Assembly: GCA_030620005.1 (NCBI GenBank)
Contig: JAUXAJ010000113.1
Location: forward strand, 1 to 14,253
Length of the DNA stretch: 14,253 nt
Direction of reading: 5' to 3'
Origin: Promethearchaeota archaeon
GTDB taxonomy: Archaea; Asgardarchaeota; Lokiarchaeia; Sigynarchaeales; SOKP01
The notes beneath the pieces were generated by a model. The model was not told where the DNA came from and made no database searches. It saw only the letters and a program-made list of their open reading frames with translations. Of the stretch, positions 7,591 through 13,877 are shown in pieces. The position numbers and the translations under genes are program-made. How positions within the stretch are numbered: position 1 is the first letter of the stretch; each line of letters opens with the position of its first letter.

Positions 7591-7600
7591 ATTTATAAAT
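7591..7600 (+). promoter_or_regulatory. TATA box of the methyltransferase gene
   Basis: ATTTATAAAT lies about 40 nt before ATG 7635. This places the transcript start near 7618-7622 and leaves a short leader holding the GAGGTGAT site. Confidence 0.55.
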
Positions 7601-7634
7601 CTAGTTCTATTTAAAGTCATAACGAGGTGATAAC

Positions 7635-8429
7635 ATGGGAAAAAAAACCAAATCTACAATTTTCCACGACAAAATTGCTGAAGCATACGAATCGTCATAC
7701 ACTGAGCCTTTTTGGCAACTATATTTTAAAGTGACTTGGCACAATCTAAAAAAATATCTCCCCCAAAAAAAAGGTGCAAAAGTTCTTGATGCGGGTGGAG
7801 GAACTGGGTTCTGGTCCCGTAAATTAGCGGAGCGTGATTATCACGTTGTATGTTCTGACATTGCCCCAAAAATGTTAGATGTTGGATCAAAACTAGCTGA
7901 AAAAGAAAAACTTGAAAAAAAAAAAGAGTTTAAACACTTAGATATTGCAAACATGAAATGTTTCGAAGACAATTCTTTTGACATGGTAGTGGCACAAGGA
8001 GATCCAGTTGGGTACTGTGGTGATCCACAGAAAGCGCTTAATGAGTTAACTAGAGTCGCCAAAAAAGGTGCTCATGTAAGCGTGTCAATTGACAGTTTTT
8101 ACGCTAGGCTTGGTATATTGTTATCACAAAAAGATTTTAAGCAGATTGAAAAGTTATTGAACACTAATATATCCGAATTTGACAACAGATTCACTCAATA
8201 TAACTTTACACTTGAGGAACTAAAGAAAATGTTTGAAACAAGCGGATTAAAAGTTGTTGACGCAATTGGCAAACTTGTTTTCATTAGATTCATCCCAAGA
8301 AACAAGATAAATGAGATGTTATCAGATAAAACGTTTTTTAACAAGATTTATGAAATTGAAATTAAGTTCAATAATGATCCCTCAGTTATCGGTCAATGCG
8401 GGCACATACAAATGATTGGGAAAAAATAA
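7635..8429 (+). CDS. class I SAM-dependent methyltransferase (UbiE-like)
   Basis: The product is 264 residues. Motif I is VLDAGGGTGFWSRKLAE (residues about 50-66), motif II HVVCSDIAPKML, a motif III-like segment FKHLDIANMKCFEDNSFDMVVAQGD, then ELTRVAKKGAHVSVSIDS. This is the Rossmann methyltransferase core, with a C-terminal variable part that ends IGQCGHIQMIGKK. The acceptor cannot be told from sequence; members act on quinones, small metabolites or lipids. ATG 7635 has a strong GAGGTGAT site four bases upstream. The gene has its own TATA box, so it is probably expressed apart from the C45/DUF998 pair. It converges on the broken CCG oxidoreductase gene with a 77-nt gap. Confidence 0.88.
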   Translation: MGKKTKSTIFHDKIAEAYESSYTEPFWQLYFKVTWHNLKKYLPQKKGAKVLDAGGGTGFWSRKLAERDYHVVCSDIAPKMLDVGSKLAEKEKLEKKKEFKHLDIANMKCFEDNSFDMVVAQGDPVGYCGDPQKALNELTRVAKKGAHVSVSIDSFYARLGILLSQKDFKQIEKLLNTNISEFDNRFTQYNFTLEELKKMFETSGLKVVDAIGKLVFIRFIPRNKINEMLSDKTFFNKIYEIEIKFNNDPSVIGQCGHIQMIGKK

Positions 8430-8490
8430 AAAAATGATGAACTCCTAAGAAAACTCCTTATTTTAACCAGGTTCTAAATTAAACAACATT

Positions 8491-8502
8491 AAAAAAAAAA
8501 AA
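8491..8502 (-). terminator. T12 run after the CCG oxidoreductase gene
   Basis: On the minus strand a run of twelve T starts four nt after the TAA at 8507-8509. This is a strong candidate for U-run termination between convergent genes. Confidence 0.5.
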
Positions 8503-8506
8503 TAGA

Positions 8507-9771
8507 TTATATTTTTGATGCTATAAAGTCTATTACATCTATTAACTGCATTTTATCTTTAATTTCAGGTTCCATTTCTTCATAGGCGTCTTTGAAATTA
8601 CCGATGCAGAATGGATAACTAGTTGTTAGTATATCTGCTCCAGATTCCATAGCTTCTCTAATTCTTTCTTTCGAAATGTCTTTTGCTAAATCTGGAAATT
8701 GGCTTTTAACACCTCCCCCCGCACCACAGCACCATGCATTATTCCGATTTCTTTTCATCTCAATTAACTCAATTCCGGGGATTTTTGAAATGACTTCTCT
8801 TGGAATATCGTACAAATCCATGTGCCGTCCTAAATGACAGGGGTCGTGGTAGGTTACTTTTAGTTTATCACCTTCAGCAGCTTTAAACGGAATCTCGTCA
8901 TTGCTTAACATTTCCACTAAAACTTCGGTAATGTGTTTCACTTCAAATGGTAACTCTTCACCTATTAATTCGGGATAATCTTTTTTCAGAGTTCTATAAC
9001 ACCCAGCACACGCAGTAAATACTGTTTTAGCGCCCATTTTTTTAAATTCATCTATGTTATGTCTTACGGATTCCATTACTGCTTTTTCGTCGCCAATTCT
9101 TAGCGCAATCGAACCACAGCACTACTCGTCTTTAGAAATTGCTAATTCTTTTCCAGCAGCACTTAGGATTTTCATCATGCTCTTTAAGGTCTCCACCTGT
9201 CGTAAAGGCATGGTACAGCCTCCATAAAAAACTAATTCTCCCTGATCTTTTATATTGGAAAATTCGGATGCCCATTCTAATTTCTTTGCCTTATCTTCAC
9301 CATAAGGATTTCTCATATCAGGGTTATTCATGTACTCTATCAAGGTTGCATGTCTTTCAAGCGGGGCACATCCCGATTCGACGAGGTCTTTTCTTAGCGC
9401 TTTCCACACTTCAACGTGATCAATCCATTTGGACGTGTTTAGCACTATATATTCGTTCTGCGATTGATGACAAACTTCTGAGCAGCTTCCACATTCCGAG
9501 CATTGATATACGAATTCGGCTAGTTCTTTACTAAGAGGAATCTTTCCTTCCAATATACTTTTCAGAACGCCCATTCTTCCACGTGCAAAATAAATTTCAA
9601 AAGCCGCATCCCCTTTTGCTTCTTTTACAGGACAAGTTAAAAACCTTCCCACAACAGGTCGAATGGCATATCCGCAGTCGCCACAACCCTTCAGCCGCCC
9701 TAATAAATTTAGAGGCGTATACAGGACATGATGGCTTCCCACTGCTTTTTAATATTTTCTATCTTTGACAT
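8507..9771 (-). pseudogene. two-CCG-domain Fe-S oxidoreductase (HdrD/GlcF-like), interrupted by amber codon and N-terminal frameshift
   Basis: Read through, this is one protein of about 420 residues. The N-terminal ferredoxin-like part has CGDCGYAIRPVVGRFLTCPV and QCSECGSCSEVCH. CCG domain 1 runs from GGCTMPLR through CCGSIALRIG to TACAGC. CCG domain 2 runs from YHDPCHLG through NNAWCCGAGGG to TSYPFC. Such subunits take electrons from FAD-linked oxidases or act in heterodisulfide reductase-type complexes. Three defects are visible. An in-frame TAG at 9122-9124 falls directly before the first CCG. The natural N-terminus (ATG 9771, ending IMSCIR) is out of frame with CGDC, with 29 nt between. 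The final CxxC reads Y-P-F-C. With the TAG counted as one residue the first motif is C-x31-CC-x35-CxxC, as the family requires. The second half could restart only at internal codons. Either a recent pseudogene, assembly errors, or recoding. Confidence 0.75.
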
Positions 9772-9794
9772 ATTTCCATTTTTTATTCTTTTGC

Positions 9795-9812
9795 TGTAAT
9801 TTCAAAATTACA
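9795..9812. promoter_or_regulatory. 18-bp palindrome, possible operator
   Basis: TGTAATTTCAAAATTACA has two perfect 8-bp arms around CA. It lies 24 nt upstream of the inferred ATG (9771) of the CCG oxidoreductase gene, a usual place for a repressor site. A shortened version lies at 5088-5103. Confidence 0.4.
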
Positions 9813-9982
9813 AAAATAATATTCATTATTATTATTATGTTCTTTAGCTAACATATTTATATTTTTCTAAAAAATATTTTTGCTCATGTTTATCAGGTGT
9901 CAGCTCATTTTAATTTATTTGGAAGCTCTAAAAATCTGTAAATATTTCAGAAGACTAACGGTATTGAGAATTTACTGGATAT

Positions 9983-11455
9983 TTAAAGCCAATTAGTTAA
10001 ATTGTTATTAGGTTTTTTTTCCTTATTATCTTTTTTTTTCTTCAATAAATTTAAAATTCCATCGACATCTTTCGATTTTATTTTTTTTTCGAAAATTTTC
10101 TCTTGATCTTGCTTGATATCTAAAATTGGAAAAGTTTGAATTAATTTTCTTACTTGGGTTAAACCTAAATATTTTCTGGTATATTCAGCATTAGAATATT
10201 TATATGTTGTCAGAAAATCGCTGTCTAAAGTCTTTCTAAAATGTTCTAAAAGAAGATTGAAATACTTTTTTAAAAGAATTTGGTTTTTAAGAGTCAAAGT
10301 CGGATCTAAGAATATTTGAATTGGAGAAGTTCTATATGTCGCTTTTGAAACATAAATACCGTCAACATCGAAATCATCTTTAATTTCATAGAGACCTACT
10401 CGACCTTTATATGAACCAGTATCAACCGTCCTGACATATAAGATGTTGTTTAATACTCTATTTTTTAAATCTTCGTTGATTTGTATTTTAAGTCTTTTAT
10501 AATCGTTAGAGATATAAGCATTAGTGTCTATAACTGTAATAAATTGGTCTCCCTTGTTATTTTGAACTTCTTCATTTAATAAATAATATTTTACATTTAA
10601 GGGATTTTTTGCTTCATATTTCTGTGTAAAATCATCGAAATAGGCGCCACCTCTATACTTCCATTCAGGTTTCAAAATATATTTAATGTCTAATACTTTA
10701 TTATTTTTTTTAATTTTTTTCCCGTCAAATCGAATATCTGTTAAGCTTGGTTTATTTTTTCTTTTAAAGAACCCCATACAAATATTTGTGCCTGTAAACT
10801 CAAAGATTTGAGTCTCAAATATGTACATCTTTGATATTTTGTAATATTCCAAAAAATCCATTCGGAATTTATTAGATACTGCTGCTCCAAATAAAAAATT
10901 TGAAGGTATAATATATACAAGATTTTTAATGTCATTTCGGAGGTCGTTAATCATGGCTATTTGATATAAATCTTGATATCCCTCATTTTCATTTTTGAAA
11001 TATTTAAGATGGCTTTCTGTTTCTTTATGCTTTCTAATAAAACCCAAATATAAATATGGAGGGTTAGTGATATGATAAATAGGTAAACTTTTTCTAATTA
11101 ATTCTCTTGGATAATTCATTAAATTATCTCTTTGCTTTATGTTTAATTTAGCAATATTTTCTGAAATACCATATGAAGTTGCTTTTTCAATGGTTTTATC
11201 AACCATTTCCGGTTGGATATCATACATGCATATATTTTTTGAAAAGAAGTCATTTCTCTTCTCAATGGGGATTGAATCTAATATTGGTAAAATTAAATTG
11301 CCTTCCCCACAAAATAAATCAACCCAGATATAATCATGTAAGTCATTTTCAATTTCAGGAAATATATATTCTAAAAATGTATCTGTGGAAGTTAAATGCA
11401 CTCCTAATGTTCTACGCGAAGTTCTACCTTTTGAGTCTTTAAGTTTTTCCAGCAT
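9983..11455 (-). CDS. adenine-specific DNA methyltransferase (N6_Mtase/Eco57I-like)
   Basis: The product is 490 residues. Motif X is RTLGVHLTSTDTFLEYI (about 15-31), motif I WVDLFCGEGN (44-53), an acidic motif II residue in MYDIQPE (Asp79) and motif IV NPPY at 131-134, followed by IPSNFLFGAAVSNKFRMDFL. The order X-I-IV marks a gamma-type N6-adenine methyltransferase. The C-terminal 270 residues are probably the target-recognition domain, ending in a Lys-rich, repetitive tail. No PD-(D/E)xK nuclease domain is visible in this protein and no restriction gene lies in the neighbouring kilobases. It may be an orphan methylase or part of a defence or selfish module that extends elsewhere. The gene is notably AT-rich. 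ATG 11455 has no clear ribosome binding site. Confidence 0.85.
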   Translation of the reverse strand: MLEKLKDSKGRTSRRTLGVHLTSTDTFLEYIFPEIENDLHDYIWVDLFCGEGNLILPILDSIPIEKRNDFFSKNICMYDIQPEMVDKTIEKATSYGISENIAKLNIKQRDNLMNYPRELIRKSLPIYHITNPPYLYLGFIRKHKETESHLKYFKNENEGYQDLYQIAMINDLRNDIKNLVYIIPSNFLFGAAVSNKFRMDFLEYYKISKMYIFETQIFEFTGTNICMGFFKRKNKPSLTDIRFDGKKIKKNNKVLDIKYILKPEWKYRGGAYFDDFTQKYEAKNPLNVKYYLLNEEVQNNKGDQFITVIDTNAYISNDYKRLKIQINEDLKNRVLNNILYVRTVDTGSYKGRVGLYEIKDDFDVDGIYVSKATYRTSPIQIFLDPTLTLKNQILLKKYFNLLLEHFRKTLDSDFLTTYKYSNAEYTRKYLGLTQVRKLIQTFPILDIKQDQEKIFEKKIKSKDVDGILNLLKKKKDNKEKKPNNNLTNWL

Positions 11456-11545
11456 TCTTATATATTGTATTTAATCTTTAATTCAAAAATATTATTCTAT
11501 AATTTGTTAATATTTTAATAGTGTATTAATTATTAAGAAAAAAAA

Positions 11546-11568
11546 TTGGGTGGTTACAAAATTCAGTG
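11546..11568 (+). repeat. left 23-bp inverted repeat
   Basis: Begins TTGGGTGGTTAC and ends AATTCAGTG. It is the exact reverse complement of 12907-12929. Confidence 0.9.
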
Positions 11569-11574
11569 TTTTAC

Positions 11575-11590
11575 GGGAAAATATTTAAAT
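11575..11590 (+). promoter_or_regulatory. BRE/TATA promoter inside the inverted-repeat unit
   Basis: GGGAAAATATTTAAAT combines a purine-rich BRE-like GGGAAAA with the TATA-like ATATTTAAAT. Transcription would start near 11612, leaving a leader of about 55 nt with the GGTGA site at 11655-11659. The unit therefore carries its own promoter. Confidence 0.5.
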
Positions 11591-11654
11591 TAAAACGATT
11601 AACTAATATCATTCACTAATGCTATAAAAAAAACAAAAAAAGTAATCCTTGAAA

Positions 11655-11659
11655 GGTGA
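11655..11659 (+). promoter_or_regulatory. GGTGA ribosome binding site pointing to AUC 11666
   Basis: GGTGA is followed by GCCAAA and then in-frame ATC 11666. The first standard in-frame start, GTG 11675, is 15 nt away, too far for efficient use. Confidence 0.45.
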
Positions 11660-11665
11660 GCCAAA

Positions 11666-12874
11666 ATCTCGGATGTGGTCATTTATACTGACTTTGAAAT
11701 GCTTTTATATGGTATTGGAATAACTCTCCTGTTTATTTGTGCCCTCCGATATTTCGGAATGGCACGAAAAAAGGAAAATCCCAACGAAAAATTGATTAAT
11801 CGCGCATTCGGCCTCTTTCTCATTGGTTTTACCATTCAGTCAAGCTTGCTCGTTCTTTACTTCTTATCCTTGGAAGGTTATCCTGTAGATCATTCGTTTA
11901 GGGGAAATCTTGAACTTGAAAACATCTCCTTGCTTTCCGAATGGCTGTATAGAGGATCATGGATAACATGGCACACGTCGGGAGCAATATTCATTCATGC
12001 TGTGGAGAAAATACAAGATAAGAAAATTCCTGTCGGTCCTATTATCGGCATCATTGGCATCTTTTTTGCGATTTTTCTCCCAACATTCGAAATGTTTTTA
12101 ATAATAGGGTCTATTCCATTTCTATTTATGGCATTATATGAGCTTCACGTGTTATTTACGCTCATGAAATGGGCTAAAAAGGAGCTAAAAGCAGCTACTT
12201 CTTTCGTCTTCCTGGGAACTATTTTAATTTCCAATCCCCTAATGTTTACAATTCCCAATACCATGATGGCTGGAGCAATGCCCTCAATAGTCCTTCCTTT
12301 ATCGTTAATAACGGGCGCGATTCTAAACTTGGCTCCGACAATCGTGAACCCCAAGTTCTTCTTGCGAAGCACGAGTTATTGGTACGCGTTCCTTGCAGGC
12401 GTGATTGGGTATTTCATGTTCATGCTTGTTTTCGAAATAATATCTTCACCCGAATATGCTATTAATACTTTTATTTTACTCATTTATATTAGCGTTGAGT
12501 GCGCGTTTTTTCTCAAGTCCGTCTTAAAAGAAGAAGGAGCTAGCACGAAAAAAAGCGTTGACGTCACCGGCATATTCACCAGACCCGAGACCATCACCGA
12601 AGAAGAAGTCTCGATTTCCAAGGAAAAGAAGGTCTGCTTGGTTTGTAAGGGAAAATTGGGAGGATTTAACAAGTATATTTTCATGTGTCCTGACTGTAAT
12701 GCGTTTTACTGCGAAAAATGTTCTAAAGCGTTAAGCAACTTGGAAAACACATGTTGGGCGTGTTATGCTCCCATCAATCCTTCAAAACCCTCAAAACCGC
12801 TCGAGCAAGAGGAAAAAGAAGAAGTAGTGGTGGAAGAGGGCGTTCCAAAAAAAGGTGGAGGCGACGCGAAATGA
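11666..12874 (+). CDS. 7TM protein with C-terminal four-CxxC zinc domain, possible AUC start
   Basis: The product is 402 residues from ATC 11666, or 399 from GTG 11675; residue numbers here count from the GTG. About seven transmembrane segments fill residues 5-285 (LLYGIGITLLFICALRYF, then NRAFGLFLIGFTIQSSLLVL, through FILLIYISVECAFFLKSVL). A linker RPETITEEEVSISKEKK leads to a zinc domain with four CxxC pairs: C321/C324, C338/C341, C346/C349, C360/C363. The pattern CxxC-x13-CxxC-x4-CxxC-x10-CxxC would bind two zinc ions and contains YCEKCSKALSNLENTCWAC, a domain I associate with Lokiarchaeal proteins. The tail is Lys/Glu/Pro-rich and disordered. It could be a membrane receptor or sensor with a cytosolic protein-binding module; this is inference. 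It is the only gene between the 23-bp inverted repeats. Confidence 0.8.
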   Translation: MSDVVIYTDFEMLLYGIGITLLFICALRYFGMARKKENPNEKLINRAFGLFLIGFTIQSSLLVLYFLSLEGYPVDHSFRGNLELENISLLSEWLYRGSWITWHTSGAIFIHAVEKIQDKKIPVGPIIGIIGIFFAIFLPTFEMFLIIGSIPFLFMALYELHVLFTLMKWAKKELKAATSFVFLGTILISNPLMFTIPNTMMAGAMPSIVLPLSLITGAILNLAPTIVNPKFFLRSTSYWYAFLAGVIGYFMFMLVFEIISSPEYAINTFILLIYISVECAFFLKSVLKEEGASTKKSVDVTGIFTRPETITEEEVSISKEKKVCLVCKGKLGGFNKYIFMCPDCNAFYCEKCSKALSNLENTCWACYAPINPSKPSKPLEQEEKEEVVVEEGVPKKGGGDAK

Positions 12875-12906
12875 CGGAAATAATGTTTTATAATTTGGCT
12901 TCCCAT

Positions 12907-12929
12907 CACTGAATTTTGTAACCACCCAA
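12907..12929 (-). repeat. right 23-bp inverted repeat
   Basis: Begins CACTGAATT and ends GTAACCACCCAA on the plus strand. It is the exact reverse complement of 11546-11568, 33 nt after the stop of the enclosed gene. Confidence 0.9.
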
Positions 12930-13073
12930 AAAATTCATATAAAGGATATAGCACCAATTATCTCAAAATATGAAGATGCTGTAAAAAACGCAATCATGAA
13001 GATTTTTCAAGTAGTTGATTTAATCGGGCTTGAACTGACGCAGAATATTGTAAAAAAATTGAAAGAAAAATAA
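12930..13073 (+). pseudogene. 5'-truncated copy of the small helical protein gene
   Basis: The frame open from the right inverted repeat to TAA 13071-13073 translates KIHIKDIAPIISKYEDAVK and so on, ending VVDLIGLELTQNIVKKLKEK. It matches the 51-aa protein at 13606-13761 from I-K-D to the C-terminus, with nearly the same spacing; the last 60 nt differ at only four positions. It has no start codon or ribosome binding site, and its missing N-terminus coincides with the end of the inverted-repeat unit. A short internal start (ATG 12996) is possible but unsupported. Confidence 0.6.
13014..13073 (+). repeat. 60-bp direct repeat, copy 1
   Basis: Starts GTTGATTTAATCGGG. It is the same as 13702-13761 except for four substitutions, and both copies end at the stop codon. 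Confidence 0.85.
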
Positions 13074-13087
13074 AAAAAAACCATAAA

Positions 13088-13390
13088 TTGAAAGAACAGA
13101 TGGCCAAGATATTTTCTGAATTGTTAAAAGAATACCGTAGTAGAGGAATAGAATTCGTCATCGCGGATCAATCTCCCAAAAGTTTATTCGAAGACATCGT
13201 GACTCAACCGAGCATAAAAATTGTTTTCAGAAGTGATTACCCGAATAACTTGCTGTTTTCCGAAGATCCTGAGGAGCGACAAATGCTGACGCAATTAGAA
13301 AATAGGCTTGCCTTGGTTATTAACGGAGCAACTGGAGAAAAATATATAATCAAAACTTTAGATTATACAAGAAATAAGCTTTCATCTTAA
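13088..13390 (+). pseudogene. C-terminal fragment of a HerA/DUF87-type ATPase
   Basis: About 100 residues. The stretch KIFSELLKEYRSRGIEFVIADQSP followed by SLFEDIVTQPSIKIVFRSD (read as separate blocks) has the form of the last strand-helix units of HerA/VirB4/TraG-like ATPases, where [I/L]ADQSPxxL is the sensor-region signature and a conserved Lys-Ile-[V/I]-x-R strand follows. The rest, NRLALVINGATGEKYIIKT, also fits the family's end. Walker A and Walker B are absent, so it cannot be an active ATPase. TTG 13088 and ATG 13100 are possible starts but neither has a ribosome binding site. The missing front half is not upstream, where the truncated small-protein gene lies. Most likely debris of a larger mobile or DNA-processing gene. 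Confidence 0.6.
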
Positions 13391-13461
13391 AATTTTTTAT
13401 TTAAATTTGATGAAAATATTTTTCTTTAATAACTTAAATTAAAAAATATTTTAAAAAAGTA

Positions 13462-13479
13462 GGAAATTGATTTATATAA
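13462..13479 (+). promoter_or_regulatory. BRE/TATA promoter of the small-ORF locus
   Basis: GGAAATTGATTTATATAA holds a purine/A-rich BRE-like half and the TATA box TTTATATAA (13471-13479). The predicted start, 25-28 nt downstream, falls on the ATG at 13502, as for a leaderless message. Confidence 0.55.
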
Positions 13480-13501
13480 GTAAAAAGAATTTGAAATTCA
13501 A

Positions 13502-13579
13502 ATGCTTATCAAAAGAAACAAGGACTTTGTAACAACATTTAATTTACCATTTAATAAAAAATTGAAATTTTTATTGTAA
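13502..13579 (+). CDS. 25-aa leaderless ORF (possible leader peptide)
   Basis: ATG 13502 lies about 27 nt downstream of the TATA centre at 13475, where an archaeal transcript would begin. The ORF encodes 25 residues, starting MLIKRNKDFVTTF and ending KKLKFLL, basic with a hydrophobic end, and stops at TAA 13577-13579. It is followed after 26 nt by the ATT start of the 51-aa protein. It may be a leader peptide, a real small protein, or the stump of a lost gene. No family is recognised. Confidence 0.35.
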   Translation: MLIKRNKDFVTTFNLPFNKKLKFLL

Positions 13580-13605
13580 AAAAAAAGTAAATTGAGGTGG
13601 AAAAA

Positions 13606-13761
13606 ATTAGTAGGGATGAACCAATTAAGGACATGACCATTGATGAAATTATCAATTTATTAGCAGATGTAAAAGTCCAATTAAATGAAATTACTGAAAT
13701 GGTTGATTTAATCGGGCTTGAACTGACGCAAAATATTGCGAAAAAATTGAAAGGAAAATAA
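13606..13761 (+). CDS. 51-aa helical protein, AUU (or GUG) start
   Basis: The frame reads M-S-R-D-E-P-I-K-D, then MTIDEIINLLADVKVQLNEI, then TEMVDLIGLELTQNIAKKLK, and ends at TAA 13759-13761. Heptad-like spacing of Ile, Leu and Val suggests a helical or coiled-coil protein. It is missing from simple ORF calling because its best start is ATT 13606, preceded by GAGGTGG (13594-13600) with a 5-nt spacer. GTG 13597 is in frame but overlaps that site. A second, truncated copy at 12930-13073 keeps the same frame with mostly conservative changes, which supports real coding. Function is unknown. Small helical proteins of this kind can be antitoxins, adaptors or DNA-binding accessories, but nothing here decides. 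Confidence 0.55.
   Translation: MSRDEPIKDMTIDEIINLLADVKVQLNEITEMVDLIGLELTQNIAKKLKGK
13702..13761 (+). repeat. 60-bp direct repeat, copy 2
   Basis: The same as 13014-13073 except for four substitutions. It encodes VDLIGLELTQNIAKKLK and the stop. Confidence 0.85.
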
Positions 13762-13851
13762 ATGAAAATCATAACTTGAATGGGATCTTCTTTTGGAGCA
13801 ATTTTGGACATCGTGATAAGAGTTTTTAATCCTATTAAAAAACTCTTTTAA
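13762..13851 (+). other. 29-codon ORF with an internal TGA, directly after the 51-aa gene
   Basis: ATG 13762 follows the previous stop with no gap and has AAGGA 7-8 nt upstream. The frame gives MKIIT, a TGA at 13777-13779, then MGSSFGAILDIVIRVFNP and a basic end to TAA 13849-13851. The second part, starting at ATG 13780, is an amphipathic 23-residue peptide. It may be a short toxin-like or membrane peptide, or chance. Its 3' end lies inside the hairpins at 13818-13855. Confidence 0.25.
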
Positions 13852-13855
13852 TAGG
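13818..13855 (+). promoter_or_regulatory. two overlapping, mutually exclusive hairpins
   Basis: Hairpin A pairs AAGAGTTTTTAAT (13818-13830) with ATTAAAAAACTCTT (13834-13847), with one bulged A and a CCT loop. Hairpin B pairs CCTATTAAAA (13831-13840) perfectly with TTTTAATAGG (13846-13855). They share 13831-13847 and cannot form together. Just downstream is a strong site AGGAGGGG and ATG 13867, which opens only M-E-F-stop. This resembles an attenuator or switch layout. Confidence 0.45.
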
Positions 13856-13877
13856 AGGGGTAATAAATGGAATTTTA

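Larger units (their letters stand above)
11546..12929. mobile_element. 1.38-kb unit with perfect 23-bp terminal inverted repeats, cargo gene but no transposase
   Basis: Two exact 23-bp inverted copies (11546-11568 and 12907-12929, outer ends TTGGGTGGTTAC...) enclose a single gene with its own promoter. No transposase is encoded between them, so if this is a transposon it moves, or moved, in trans. A runs flank both outer ends (8 on the left, 4 on the right) and could hide a short target duplication. The right end abuts a truncated small-protein gene. Composition inside the unit is richer in G+C than the flanks. I could not match the ends to a known IS family. Confidence 0.55.

Noticed and set aside
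9139..9534. 131-codon plus-strand ORF
   Set aside because: It lies antisense to the CCG oxidoreductase, whose Cys motifs clearly define the real frame.
11139..11442. Plus-strand ORFs inside the methyltransferase gene
   Set aside because: Shadows of the N6-adenine methyltransferase frame, which carries the DLFCGEGN and NPPY motifs.
13777..13779. TGA in the tiny ORF as selenocysteine
   Set aside because: No Cys or redox motif is near it, and the hairpins nearby do not show the features I would expect of an archaeal SECIS. A restart at ATG 13780 or chance is simpler.
13551..13811. 86-codon minus-strand ORF
   Set aside because: It is antisense to the repeated small-protein gene, whose plus-strand frame is conserved in two copies. 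It has no ribosome binding site or known motif.
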